Part shown: in pieces, positions 11,160-23,459 of the stretch
How the letters are laid out: every line of letters begins with the position of its first letter
Numbering within the stretch: the stretch's first letter is position 1
Source: Rhexocercosporidium sp. MPI-PUGE-AT-0058
Lineage: Eukaryota > Ascomycota > Leotiomycetes > Helotiales
Assembly (NCBI GenBank): GCA_020746875.1
Contig: JAGTJL010000007.1
Location: 372,001-436,000, forward strand
DNA length: 64,000 bases
Direction: 5' to 3'
The notes under the pieces: model-generated
The model's database searches: none
The model's input: the letters and a program-made list of their open reading frames with translations, nothing else
What the model was told of the DNA's origin: nothing
Made by a program: the position numbers and the translations under genes

Positions 11160-13002
11160 GTAGAAGTCAGAAAATGAGGAAGGACTTGCATTTTATCAAC
11201 CTGTACCCGAGACGAGAAGAAACAGCAGTTGGGTATCCAAATATTAGACACTCCAAATGAACTGGAATAAAGGATGACAGCGAGTATTGAGATGGCAACA
11301 AATCTTATCGAGCTGTTTTTATTTTATTTTGTTAGCATCCACCCATCCAATGGCTCCATCACGCCTATGTACAGGTCCCCTGGGAAACATCATATACAAC
11401 AGCACCGAGAACGGGGAACAACAATGACCCACCACATCCTCAACCGGCCCAGTACCTCCACTGAATGCACCAGTCAATTTTTCTTGCAGCAGGTTGGAAT
11501 GAGACACATTACTAGTGTTGTTCTTATTTAAGTGTCTTCCGAACTGCAGCATACTTACAACTATTCTTCTCGCTTTTGCACGCACTCAAGAGCGTAGGTA
11601 ATTAAACTAGCCTGTATAGGAGGTGGAACTCCATTTTCCGGTTCGCTATAACCTGGACCGCCAGTCAACGACCACACTTCTAAGTTCTAGATCTCCCGAC
11701 TGCTGCGTTTGTTTCAAAGCTAGAACAGGAAGAGTTGAAGACCACCATCTCTCATCTCTACGGATTGTCATTGAAGGAGCTGAGCAGATTAAAAAAAAAT
11801 TGATCTGAAACAAGGAAACCATTCTCTTACTAATCTCAAAGTCGCGGAGCAGCGCGGTGGAACATGATGACAACGACAAAGAAAAAAAAGAAATGACGAC
11901 CGTGACGGAGATGATAACAGTTGTTTCGAAATCAGGCATATTCGAGAACTTCAATCAGAGGCCCGGAAATCACAGAGGTGTGACGAAGACGAAGACGAAG
12001 ACGAAGCAAGCAAGCGGCATCCTCTTGATCGCGACAAAATTATGACGCGAAATAAATTGCACACTGGAGAACTGAGAGCTTCCATGGTAGGTCCTTTGCT
12101 GAAACCTATCTATCCCGATACAGAACTGGATGTGAAGATACAAGATGACGTTTTTATATATCTTTTTGTCCCATCTCCGCTTTACCTGCTTGAATGAACT
12201 ATTTATTTGCTTTTGCACCAAATTGCTCACAAACTCAAAAGTTGCCGTTTGATTCACCTTCAAGCTCGTCAAGGTATCGGTAGTTACTCTCTTCTGCCAG
12301 TCTACTCGTCTGTGTATATATTCCCGAGCAAGAAGACCTATGGCGAACACATGAACCCAGGTTGGGAAAGTACCGGGATGGTGCATGCGGCAGCAAGGAC
12401 TTTTTGCTAGGTTGTTAGAAAGAGGTGAGACGTTGAAGAGACATATGGGAACGGAATAGGATTCGGATCGTTCGGTGCAGATGTGAAGGAAGGCATGGAG
12501 TGAAAAGTCCACTCTGACTGTGGATGAAGCATACATATCAACATATGCTAGGGCTGAATGACAATGAGATTTGACATGGCGACAATTCGGAGACGTAGAT
12601 TTCTTTTGTCTAAAAAAATAGCCGGAGGAAAAACGGGGGCAAGACGTAGATACTATTCCAAGATCCCTTACGCGTAACACCTTTTTGAGATGGAGATATT
12701 CAGTCATTGAATGGTTACGACATGTGGACCTGGAATTGTGAGCTCATGCCCTTAACGTTTGGTGTGTCGTGTTAGTGTGATCATTAGTCAAAAAAGACTT
12801 CCGGCTTGCAGGTTTGGGATGTATTCAAGTAACTAAATTCGAAGTCTAGAGCCTGAGAAATCGATAGGACAAGAACTCGAGGTATTATGGGTCAAGTAAT
12901 CGGGTTAGGAACAAGACAATCGTTGTTCCAGAAGACTTTAAGCGTTGAACAAATGAAGGGTATCATTCTCCTATCTCTCTATCCTATCAACTCACTCCTC
13001 AC
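11160..13002. other. Gene-poor tract with a small GACGAA-type repeat
   Basis: No supported gene. A short run of GACGAA/GACGAAG units lies at about 11980-12005. A 245-codon minus frame (11970-12707) exists but has the composition of a chance frame. The right end holds the ALG8 3' region. Confidence 0.5.
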
Positions 13003-14648
13003 CTAGCTCTTGAAGAACACAACCAAGAACCCCAACCAGCTGCCCACGACACCGACAGCCGAGTAGCTACTCATGAACATCAACGGCAAGAACTCCAGCT
13101 TGTCGCCCCAGATGATCCCATGCAGTAAACTACAATACGCAATCAGCGGTATGCTCACAGCGATATACACCAAACTGAAGCGATCCAGCAAGAAGAATCT
13201 CGACTTGCTACTCGCGGGTGCCAGTCTATCGAACGCGAGTAGGAATAGCACGAGCCAGAAAATGGTGTAGACGGTCTTGATGGGGAATTCCGCAGCTGTG
13301 AAGAGCAGCGGGAAGAGCGAGACGTGGCCTGCTACGGCGAGGGGGCGGAACGCTCCTAGATAGCGGCGATCTTTGAGTGCGATTAAGGAGAAGGGAATGA
13401 TGACAAGTAAGATGGCTTTCTCGTGGACGTGCCAGCCGAAGAGGAAGGACGCGTAGCCGCAGAGGGTGACGGCGCCAATGAATGTATCCCAGGTTGGGTC
13501 GAAGAAGAGTTTGATCAGAGGGATAATTTGGAAGATCAGGGTTAGGATGAATGTCATGCGTGCTGTGATTTCGGGGAGGACGGCGAAGGAGGAATCGCCT
13601 ACTAGGCCGCGAGTCACACTGTTTATGGCGTCTTGATTGACGGAAAGCTTGAGGTATGGGGCAGCTGTTTGTGTTAGTGACTGTAAGCTGGGCCTTGGGT
13701 ATAACATACCATAGATCAATATCCGATCAGTGAACGAATACATAGCCCATACATTCGGAGCCCAATACGCATGACACAACCCTCTAGAAAATGGGAACAA
13801 TCTGCTCAACAATTGCGGTATCTGACCCCAGTATGCGAATGGACCAAATGCAGCACCGAAAATAGCAATGATTCCTGTTCCAAGCTTCAACGCATTTCCG
13901 AACTTGATATGGAAGATCGACTTTGGTCCTAGACAGTATGCTCGTAGTAGATAGACGAAATATGCTGGAGCAAGGTAGAGGTAGATGTGCTTTAAGCAGA
14001 GAAGGATTGCGAAGAGCAGCCCGCTGGCTAGTATGGTTGACTTCTTCCTTGCCAATACAAGAGAGAGGATCAAGAGTCCGTACATAAATCCATTATATTG
14101 AAAGTGTATATGATCAATGATCAAGAGGCCGGGAGAGAGAAGGATCGAGAGCGCAGCGGCGTGGGATGCTCTTTTGGAAGCTGGTGGTGACGATTGAACG
14201 AAGCTTGAAAGTCAGCATTGACTTCTCCAAGTAGCTTTGCAGACGTACAGGTAAAGCGCCAAAACCAGAACCAGCTCCGTAGCTATCACGGTCGCCCTTT
14301 GGAAATATATTGTCTGCCAACTATCATATCCCAAGTTGAACACTTTCAGCATCTCCGGGTCAGCCAGCTTTGCGCCTTGCGACAGTGCCCATTCGAAGTA
14401 CGCAAAAAATGGGGGGTAGTCGAGAGTCCATTCCGAAGTTTTCTCGTAGTACCATTTCTGGATTGGGAGACTGTTGGTTATAGCTAGCCAATTCCTATGG
14501 ACCTCGAAATCGGTAGATTTGCTGTAACACTGTCAGGAAACGCTCCAGAATATCTCGAGGACCGAACGTACTAGGCAGGTAGGAGTAGCAATTTGAAGGC
14601 GGTTGCTACTACTGCACATTGTGCTATTGAAGGATATGATTCCGCCAT
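13003..14648 (-). CDS. ALG8: Dolichyl-P-Glc: Glc1Man9GlcNAc2-PP-dolichol alpha-1,3-glucosyltransferase
   Basis: Adds the second glucose to the lipid-linked oligosaccharide in the ER lumen during N-glycan assembly; multispanning ER membrane enzyme of the ALG6/ALG8 (GT57) family. Four exons, 14648-14572, 14521-14249, 14203-13710 and 13664-13003, join in phase to 501 residues, the usual length. Hallmarks: [15 protein letters not shown] and [15 protein letters not shown] near the N-terminus, the luminal catalytic region, then [13 protein letters not shown] and [19 protein letters not shown]. The [10 protein letters not shown] and HFQYNG pattern favours ALG8 over ALG6. The introns are 45-50 bp with clear GT/AG ends, and the last has a CACTAAC branch point. 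The start [10 protein letters not shown] is the only suitable ATG before the first donor. Confidence 0.93.
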
Positions 14649-14904
14649 CTAGACATCCCTCTGCGACAATTCCTGGTGTTTTGGTGAGGAAGTGGGAGTG
14701 GGAGTGGGAGAATGATAATAATGTCTCGGGACCTTGCAGCCACCGTGAAGCCAGCGCGCGCCAATGAAAAGTACTGCCGCTCCCCACCGCCCTCCCTCCA
14801 GGGATTGTCTCACGGCATCATTGGTCAACTCCAGAGCTCTGCTTGACCTTCACTTCAATGGTAGGTATCTCTGTCTATCTTTATCTACATCTCCCTTCCA
14901 GATT

Positions 14905-15147
14905 ATGGACGCAGCATTTCTCCCGTCCGAAGTCGTAGTCAAGCATTTCGTTTCTCACTCTTTCACTCTAGAGCTTGGTCCTTCTATCACCAGCCTAGGC
15001 AGACCCCTCCGCAACGTGATACTGGCCGCGGTTGCAATATATTGCATCGGTGATATCGTCCGTGGTTCCCTGCAAGCTGTCCTCAAGAGCTCTAGAGACA
15101 GCTGCAGCTCCAGCTCCAGCTCCAGAGACACAAAGGACAAGGACTGA
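14905..15147 (+). CDS. Small hypothetical membrane protein
   Basis: An 80-residue frame starting MDAAFLPSEVVVKHFVSHSF. It has one clear hydrophobic span (VILAAVAIYCIGDIV, about residues 38-52) and a Ser/Arg/Asp-rich tail ending KDKD. An in-frame ATG at 14764 also exists, but the sequence just before 14905 looks like a GTAGGT...TTCCAG intron, which makes 14905 the better start. The gene would be divergent from ALG8 with a short shared promoter. I do not recognise the family, and it may not be real. Confidence 0.42.
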   Translation: MDAAFLPSEVVVKHFVSHSFTLELGPSITSLGRPLRNVILAAVAIYCIGDIVRGSLQAVLKSSRDSCSSSSSSRDTKDKD

Positions 15148-15358
15148 TACAGTCACCCCCCGGTTAAAGCCAGAGTGTCGCAGAATTCTTATTTGACGAC
15201 TTTCTCCTTTTTCTTTTATTTAACTCAATTAACAGTTGCAGTAGCTGTTGCAATTGAGCACGAGTTGAGCTGCTTTCCCTGCTAGCTGCTGCTGGATCAG
15301 TACAATAGAAATAGAGGCTTGTCTGTCTACATAAGCTCGAGGTTTCGAAGAAGCAACC

Positions 15359-16765
15359 ATGCATTTCAACACGCCTCTCACGTCTCTTGCTTCTGCTTCT
15401 GCTTTCTTCTTTGCCTATGCGCAAGCGTCATACCTCCACAATGATTTGAGCTTTGGTCACCAAGACAGGTAAGTGATCGCATTCCCTCCTTTCAAGTCGC
15501 CCCCTCAAACCCCTCTAACACCAACAAGAATATCCCCGAACCTTCGCGCCATACCGAGTTGGCATCTGATAGGCAAACCCGACCCTCCAGAGATCCTCTC
15601 CAACAAACTAGTCCTCACTCCTCCCGCACCAGGCAATCAACGAGCTGCAGTCTGGTCGGAGAAGGTGCTACAACACCAGTACTGGACGGTAGATCTGGAC
15701 TTTCGAGCTACGGGACCGGAGAGGGCAGGAGGAAATCTGCAAATGTGGTATGTGAAGGATGGGCTGAACGTAGTAGGAACAAGTAGCATTTATACCGTGG
15801 GGAGATTCGACGGATTGGCGCTGGTGGTCGATCAATACGCTGGTTCGGTACGATCACCCACTGAACCTCTCGTAGGAAATGGAATACTAACAAACCAACA
15901 GGCAGGATACATACGAGGCTTCCTCAACGATGGAAGCACCGACTACGCCTCTCACCACAGCGTGGACAGCCTCGCCTTCGGGCACTGCGAATACTCTTAC
16001 CGCAACCTAGGTCGGCCCTCTCGAGTAGCAGTCCAACAATCAAGCAACGGCTTCAAAGTCTCCGTAGACGGGAACCTCTGTTTCGAATCTAACAAAGTAA
16101 AGCTTCCCCTGGGGAACAACTTCGGTCTCACAGCCGCCAGCGCCGAGAACCCCGACTCTTTCGAGGTATTCAAGTTCGTGACCACGACCGAGTCGCACAC
16201 ACCCGACATCCAAGACCCGAACCACCAAGGTGGGCAACAGATCCTAGGCTCTGAGATGCACGGCCGGGCAGAAGAGAGACCCCATGGGGAAATCCCAGCA
16301 TACAGTGACCCACCCGATGAATCGGCAGCGAAATACACATCCTCGTTCGAGCAGTTCGCAGATCTGCATAACCGACTGCAGAGCATGATGAAGCAAATCA
16401 GCGCCTCCACTCGCGACGCGACGCATTTCTCCACGCAAATGCAGAAGACGACCGAATTACTCGCCGAGCGCCTCGCCCGCATCGAAGCTTCAGTCGGGGA
16501 GCTGCATAGTCTGCGTGAGAGGATCGATGCTATTCAAGCGGATGTGAGGCAGACGAAGAGCGATCTGCACAATCAGCTTGATAGGCACGTGGCGAACATC
16601 AAGGGCGAGGTGAGAGATACGCATAGTAGCCTTACGGGCACGCTGGAGAAGGGGAGTGGGATTGGGAAGTTCGTTGTTGTGGTTGTGGGCAGTCAGGTTG
16701 TGCTTGTGGGAGCGTATTTGATGTATAAGAAGAGAAGGGCGGGGAATCACATGAAGTATTTGTGA
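15359..16765 (+). CDS. L-type lectin cargo receptor of the ER-Golgi (Emp46/Emp47, ERGIC-53 type)
   Basis: Binds high-mannose glycoproteins and carries them from ER to Golgi in COPII vesicles. Exons 15359-15468, 15529-15847 and 15902-16765 give 430 residues. The N-terminus is a signal peptide (about 1-23, ending AYAQA). The legume-lectin-like domain spans about 35-240 (NLQMWYVKDG, DGLALVVDQYAG, IRGFLNDGSTDYA, FGLTAASAENPDSFEV). A coiled-coil stalk follows at about 290-390, then one transmembrane span (GKFVVVVVGSQVVLVGAYLMY) and a short basic cytosolic tail, KKRRAGNHMKYL. The second intron is in frame, but removing it restores the family sequence and it has an ACTAAC branch point. The tail lacks a canonical KKxx retrieval signal. 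Confidence 0.92.
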
Positions 16766-17263
16766 GGAGAGAGGGCCAAGTGGATACTAAAGATGGGAGG
16801 GAAGGATATTGGAGAGCTGCATTCTGTATTTATAGGTTTGGATCGTGGTTGAGTTTTGAGGCGAGGCGAAGGAGAAAGGACGGAGAAAAGGGGCTCAAGC
16901 GAGCGACCAACAATACTGCGCTCTTTGGATCGATTGAATGATAGATGGAATTTGCATACACGAACAGAGTGAAGTGAGAAATACAATAAACTATTTCAAA
17001 ACATGCACCCCTTCGTTATGTCTCTATTTGAGGGGGTTGGAGGTCAAGGAGGGAGAAATAGAGGAGGTAAACAAATTACTAGATTTGGTCTAAGCCATGT
17101 CAAGCTCATCTGAGGATAAATAAGAATGCAATAACTCTGATTTGAATTTCCCCAAGAAGTTTCTTTCCTTCACACCGCAAACGCCAAGCCATGATCATCA
17201 CTCTTGGATTACAAGATTACAATGTACACCTCCTCTTACCCCTCTCTCACACCCCCCAACAGA
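16766..17263. other. Convergent intergenic region
   Basis: The 3' ends of the lectin gene (plus) and PEX26 (minus) face each other here. No coding or repeat signal is seen. Confidence 0.5.
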
Positions 17264-18743
17264 TTAAATATAACTAACCTTAACCCCCATCCCAGCAGTC
17301 TGCCTAACCTTCATCCACCCACCCCCCAGAATCCTCTTCAACCTCTCCTTAACATCCCGCCGACTAAGCACGACCAAAAAACCAATCAAAAAAGCCAAAA
17401 ACTGTAAGATAAACAACGGTCGAGTCTGGAAATGCACCGCCATTCCCTCAACAAGCTTCTTCACATTCCCCAGGACGTTACCTGCCCGGGTGAGGATAGA
17501 AGGTGGAACTTTCCTTGCGTTGGAGGAAGAGGCTGCTCCTGAGCGGGCCGTGGGTGAGGGTTTGTCTTGCTGAGATTTCTTAGATGAGGATCCCTTTGCT
17601 GAGCCAGAGCCTCCTCGTGCTGAGGAGCGTGATTTCGAACTCCCTGGTCTCGCGGGCGTGTTTTCCACGCCATAGTCGATTTCGCTCCCTCCTGCTACGC
17701 TGCCGCTACTGCGATGAGCTCTATCTCGCTTGAGACGCTCTTCTTCTTCTCTTTTGCGTTCGCGCTCTTCGTTCTCGAGACGTCGCCGTCTGGTATCTTC
17801 GATGTCTTTCTTTAATTGCTCTTCTTGGTACCGTCTCTCCTCTTTCTCTCGGCGCTCGCTCTCGTTCTGTTCGTCTTGCAGACTTTGCAGGGCTTGGAGG
17901 AAGGCTTCGCGCCGCTCTTCGTCGAGGACCGAGGATATCGATATGAATTCTCGGGCGTAGTCCCATTCGTTGTTGCGGAGGAGGACGTGGAGAGTGTAGA
18001 GTTCTAGGATCTTAACGCGGGCGTTGAGGTCTCGAGGGGTGTCTGTTCCGCTGGTTTTGCTGGGGCTGGGCCCGCGGCGGGGGGAGGTGGGTGTTTGAAG
18101 GCGGGAAGAGATGTCGAGGTTGGGTGTTGTGGAGGAGGCTAAGTAGTTTTCTAGGCGTTGTTGGTTGACCTTTTGGGAGCGGGCATGGGCGAGGAGGAGA
18201 GTTGCACTGAACTGTGTTAGCAAGTGTGTTATAATGCATCGTCGGGGAGAACACTCACAGGTTTATCACAACATCCGAATCAACATCTCCCTCCACCCCT
18301 CCATATCCATTCTTCACAACGTCCTCCCAGACCTCGCCGTCCCGCACCTTGGTCACCAAACCCCTCCACTCCGAACTCCCAAATGCCTGTTTCCCCTCGT
18401 CTGGATCCAGCTCAACTACTGCGTTCAATATCGTGAGGTACAAACTCCAGACCTTAACCCTTGTTGTCTTTCCAGCTTTCGAGATAGGTGCAGGTTCCGA
18501 ATCAGCATTGGTATCGTCTGTTGGAGGTGGTGTAATAACAGGTAGGATAGTTGATAATGATTCAGGTAATCGACGCGTTAGGAAGAGTGTAGATGATTGA
18601 CGGTAGATCTTGGATATTTGCGAGGTGGCCTGTCGCGAGGAAGTAGAGTTCAGTGAGGAGATGGAGGATGTGAGTAGTTGTGATGATGACAACGTCTCTC
18701 TCGTAGGAGCGAGAGTCGTCGCGATAGAGCCGTTAGAAGTCAT
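17264..18743 (-). CDS. PEX26: Peroxin 26, peroxisomal anchor of the Pex1-Pex6 ATPase
   Basis: In filamentous fungi PEX26 is the tail-anchored peroxisomal membrane protein that recruits the Pex1/Pex6 AAA complex, which recycles the import receptor Pex5. Two exons, 18743-18259 and 18206-17264, join in phase to 475 residues. Recognisable parts: [20 protein letters not shown] near residue 45, [40 protein letters not shown] and, across the splice, [18 protein letters not shown] charged Arg/Glu-rich coiled coil follows (about 250-310), then a Ser-rich linker and a C-terminal anchor ([17 protein letters not shown]). MTSNGS is the first true ATG; the frame extends upstream only from a TTG. Assignment rests on remembered family sequence. 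Confidence 0.75.
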
Positions 18744-19482
18744 TGTGTAGAAAATGCCCAAGGACGCGAATGAGAGGAGAATAAGGAAAGGGGGAGAGCG
18801 CAGGAATGGCTAGAATGAAGTTCGCGATTCCCTGGCATCTGAAAACAACGGGAATTCGGACGGAGAGGGTGAAGCCTCGGCCCAGCGCGGGGTTTGTGAT
18901 TGGATGGATTTATGTAAAATATGCAGCTTTTATGCGAGCTTGAGATAGTGCAAGGCGGACGAGGCTGAACAACAAACCTCGGACACTGTGATTATACTGT
19001 CAATCAATCATGGCTAGCCACATCACTTGCACAACCACCAACTCAAGGGAATCAGGACAGGCAAACGTGGCTGATACTTGACAGGTCATATTCTTGTCAA
19101 TTCCCTCACACCTTACAGGGAATTTCTTCTCCTCCTCCCAACTTGCCTTGCCATCATCAACTTGCCACTTGCCACTTGCCACTTGCCACCGCACTACCTA
19201 CACTCTAACATTCAGGTGTATCTTCATTCTCCATCTAGCCCAAACACCACGAAAATCTAAAGTCAGGGTCAAGAAGTGAATGTCATATCAATTGCCAATG
19301 CGATTTCACTCTGCTCTTTTTCGTCTTTGATTTCGTCCTTGGCATTACATTCAATATCTCCTTCCTCAATAGCCGACCACTACACTCAACCCTAGGCTTT
19401 GGCTGGGTTGCCAACTTGTTTTCTATGCTCTCCTGCTCGATAAAGCAGCTCTTTCTTTAGCAACCCATCAGCCACCTTCACA
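18744..19482. other. Divergent promoter region PEX26 / deadenylase
   Basis: The two flanking genes are transcribed away from this 0.74 kb. It contains four head-to-tail copies of ACTTGCC at 19160-19187. No gene is supported. Confidence 0.5.
19160..19187 (+). repeat. Four tandem ACTTGCC units
   Basis: Perfect 7-bp period, four units, in the promoter region of the deadenylase gene. It may be a simple repeat or a cluster of factor-binding sites. Confidence 0.7.
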
Positions 19483-21338
19483 ATGGAGGTCGATCAAGCA
19501 CACTTCCGTCGGCAACTGCTGCCCATTCTGAAGAATATCGCCAATGCAACGTTCGTCACTTTTGATCTGGAGATGAGCGGTATCAGTACTCGACCCAAGT
19601 ACTCTGCTGGAGACCGATCTCATGATGTTGGCAAGCCTACGCTACAACAACAGTATGATGATATGCGAAGCGCGGCGGAGACATTTCAAGTCCTGCAATT
19701 TGGCATCACTTGTGTGGAGGAGGATCGTGAGAAAGGCAAATGCAGCTGATATCAATCTGGATGTGTGCTAATATCTACCAGACTTCTATCTCGCCCGGCC
19801 GTACAACTTCAACTTGAACCCGTTGTCCGCCGACGGTGTTGATTTGAGACTGGACAGAACATTCACCTTTTCCACCAGTGCATGTGACTTCTTGAACAAG
19901 AATGGGTTCGACTTTGGCAAGGTCTTCAGAGAGGGTGTCCCGTACTTGTCTCGCGATGAGGAAGAGGAGCGTCGTGCAGAGCACTCTCAGCGAGCAAACA
20001 AGAATGCTTCCATCCCCGACATCGTCATTGGTCCTGAGGATTTGCCCACCCTTGAATTCAGCAGACTTGCTCGCAAGACTATTAAGGATTGGTTCAATGA
20101 TCCGACGGTGAGTCTTTAAGACTCAGGTCAATTGTGAGCCTTTGCTAAGGTTGTTTAGCCTGATATGAGCTTTGTCAATATTGGTAGTGATGCAGGTGCT
20201 CTAAATGCGTACCAACGTCGACTTGTCCATCAGCTGGTTCGCAATGAGTTCCCAACCCTCCGAACATTCCCCCGAAACGATGGCTACTTCATGCAAGTTG
20301 AGCATCTGGATGTCAAGAAAGAGGAAGAGGTTAGTCGCCACAGCTGCCTGACTCTAGGCTTTTCTAACCCGACCCTAGTTCCAGAAGAGAAAGGATACTC
20401 GATTCAACAGTCTCATCGCAAAGCAAAAGGGTATGTAAATCTCCAAGTTAACCGAGTACCTACTTAACTATTCAGGTTTGAGATGGATCTTTGAAGCCTT
20501 GAGCGGCGGCGAATTGTCCGACATTGACCCCGAATGGTTCTACAATCCATCCGCCGAAGACTCCCAGGAACAATGGCTTAAGGTGCAACGAGAATTTACT
20601 CAGATCACCCAAGCTCTCCGTAGAAAGAAGCATATAATTGTTGGCCACAATCTCTTCGCTGATCTAGCTTTCCTCTTCCGAACCTTTATTGGCCACTTAC
20701 CTGTCAACGTCAAGCACTTCCAAGAAGATATCCACGCCCTCTTCCCATACGTTATCGATACCAAGTACGTAGCGACCTACGGTAACGATGCCATGAACCC
20801 TCGATCTAACCTCAAGGAACTCCTTGCCCCCTTCCGCAAGATTCACGTTCCCCTTATTCTGCTCCATGAATCCCACACCAGCTACGGCGCCGAATTTGGT
20901 AAGGAGCACGAAGCCGGATTCGATAGCTGGATGACCGCCGAACTCTTCGTCAAGCTCGCTGCCTCCAAATGCCTGGAAGCAAATGTGGAGCTTGAATCTC
21001 TATCCAGCTCCGATTCCTCAGGTGGTGGTGCCCATCTCTATGATTCGGACCGCGAGTCTTCTATCGACAGTACCCCACCTAGTTGGCATGCCAGAAAACT
21101 CAACGCCAATACTAACCCATACGCTGCACTCAGCCTCGACTTCGCCGAGGAGAAAGACAGAAATAGTACAGGATCTAAGCAATGGCTGCCAGCCTTCAAC
21201 AACAAGTTCTGGGATATCTACGTCAATAAGCTGCGTGTCAATGCCAGCGAGACAGGCTTCTGCGATCTGGCAGAGCGGGAGGATGATGAACGCCTTAATG
21301 GCTTGCGCGTTCGCGTTCGCGTTCGTCAGGCATTGTGA
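19483..21338 (+). CDS. PARN-family poly(A)-specific 3' exoribonuclease (CAF1 ribonuclease fold)
   Basis: DEDDh nuclease that trims poly(A) tails or structured RNA 3' ends. Exons 19483-19726, 19782-20107, 20159-20329, 20379-20430 and 20476-21338 join in phase to 551 residues. Catalytic residues are all visible: Asp28 and Glu30 in FDLEMSG, the HNLFADLAF motif (Asp327), and His409 with Asp414 in HEAGFDSWMTAELF. Other family features are FYLARPYNFNL after the first intron and KGLRWIFEALSGG after the fourth. The C-terminal part (about 440-551) is Ser/Asp-rich and ends in alternating Arg/Val. No R3H domain is apparent, so it is closer to the fungal and PNLDC1-like members than to human PARN. Confidence 0.9.
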
Positions 21339-23459
21339 TTTCCAGCCCTTTCTTATCTTCCCGAAGGCGGTGACACGCATATCTTGCTCGCATGCATAAG
21401 CGTTGGCGTTAGGTAATTGTGGGTGGTTTCATGCATGGATGGAGTGACGGATGGAGGAGCATTACAGGCGTTCTACGGAAGGATGGAACCTAATAGGAAG
21501 CGAGCATGAAAGGGCATTCAAGAGCCTTTTCTTTGATCTTGCTTCCAATCAGATCGCTGATACTCTTCACTGGGGAGAATACCAGCGGACCACTTTGGTA
21601 CATCCAAAGCATTAAATTCAACTCTTGCGGCACTTTGCTGCATATCCCAACATCTCTGCTAGTTCTTGGGGCTTATGATTCATGATTGCTTGACACGCGG
21701 TACACTAAAGCAGTTCAGATATTTGATATCAGGTCTCTTTGTTAAGGCACCTCTGTGCGACGCCAATAGGATTCGAAGGCCAGATCATCGCTCTTTGTTT
21801 ACATTCTCGCTTCGCCCGACCCCGCTTCCAAGTCCGTTCCTCTCTTTTCCTAACCCCACACCTTACAATTGAGCTCCTAATCCCGCATGTACTGTATTCA
21901 ACCTGTCAAAGCCATCTTGATCTTTACGTACAAGACTTCAACTTCCAAACCTAAGTTTGATTCTACCTTCAGAACCACCCAGCCCAGCCGAGACAAGCCC
22001 AGCAGAATGCCCACAGACACACATCCCAGTATCTCACACATCCTCAATCAATTCAATCACGACCAAATTAAGTTTATCAAAAAGATGGACCCCCCGGTCC
22101 AGCCTCCGACCATAATCATCACACCTAGCAGCCCCACGCCACAAAGCGCAACGCAAACCCGCAATAGAGGCACGCCAATGTGTTGCCAGTGGCGACATAG
22201 AACGAAGATTGGGTGCCCACCGAAGCGCGTCTTGTAATCATGATCAGTGTGCGGATTGCAGTGCGGAGTAGTGGGCTTTTTGGAGTTAGTGGTGATGGAA
22301 AAGAAAGAGGAAGAAAAAGAGAATAGGATGGGATGAGGTGGAAAATAGTTGTGAGAGGGAGGGTCCACGGCCGGTATTTTGGAGCGGATTTCCGAGGTGT
22401 GAGTATAATTGATTTCATTTGTATAAAGTAATTGATAAATGCTATAAACTCTAGTTTGCTTTCTATTCTGTTTATCAGTGATCTTGCGAGGTCGAGCGGA
22501 AATGAACATTGTGATATATCCCGCATTGTTTCTCACAACCTCGCAAAATAGTTCCAAGTTCCAAACCTTTCCACGCGGAGACCGCCAGGCGCTCTCTCGT
22601 CGACGAAATCCTCCCAGAATTTATAGCCTTCGGCATGAGCTCCTGTCAACGGTGACTTTGAAATACGGGAGTATAATTTCTGGGATCCTGAGTCGTATTC
22701 GAATCAGCGACACATCGTCACTTCCAGTACTTGTAGCTCCGTAGACATCAGGAATAGACCTGGCTCCACGAACACAGCATCTGACTCCTGCATATCGAGA
22801 GGAAGACTTCGTCCCTTGGATTGAGAGTACTTATCGACGGTGATAAGAAGCTAGCGTGAATGGTTCAATAGGTTGGCATCAACTCGGCTGTCCCAATCAA
22901 GGAGTTCACAGCATTCACAATCGGACTAATGTATTATTGCAGAGCTGTGATATTGAAGCAACTTTATCAGTTTAGCTGGATTATGTTCAAGTCATTGACG
23001 GGCTGGGATTAGATGACGCTGTTGTCGAGTCGCGAGGTTATCTAGCTTATAGGGCGAGCATTGTGATCGCCCCACGAAGCGGCAATCATGATATCAAATT
23101 ACATGATCTTGTACTCAATCGAAGTAAGGAATTTGATTAACGAGGAAACACGTTTGGTAAGATAGCAATGGACGAGAAAGATGGAACAAGGAACAAATTT
23201 AACAAATAGAAAGCAGATAATAAGGACATACTTTGCTCTGTCTGAAATGGCTCGATGTTCTCAATCAAGAGGTGATTGATACGAAAGAGAATGGATGCCC
23301 GTTCAAGAGGGCTGATTTCCTACAGAGTACTCAAAACCATGCCATTCACAACTCCTGCAATGTAATATTTCCAGACTTCGACACAAGGTCAACGCTCATA
23401 TGCAATTCTTTTGTTACAGGAAAACTGCCTTCAGAGGTGAGATGCATGTCTGATGCCTT
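21339..23459. other. Intergenic, about 2.1 kb
   Basis: The left part is the deadenylase 3' flank and the right part the oxidoreductase 3' flank. Overlapping short frames at 21739-22557 on both strands are Pro/Thr/Ser-rich or hydrophobic without motifs. I support no gene here. Confidence 0.45.

Noticed and set aside
11970..12707. 245-codon minus-strand frame in the gene-poor tract
   Set aside because: Composition is unlike a folded protein, it has no motif, its end is made by a GACGAA repeat read backwards (FVFVFVFV), and no start context or splicing supports it.
21739..22557. Several overlapping frames between the deadenylase and the oxidoreductase
   Set aside because: Low-complexity Pro/Thr/Ser or hydrophobic text without family resemblance. 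They look like chance frames in UTR and spacer.
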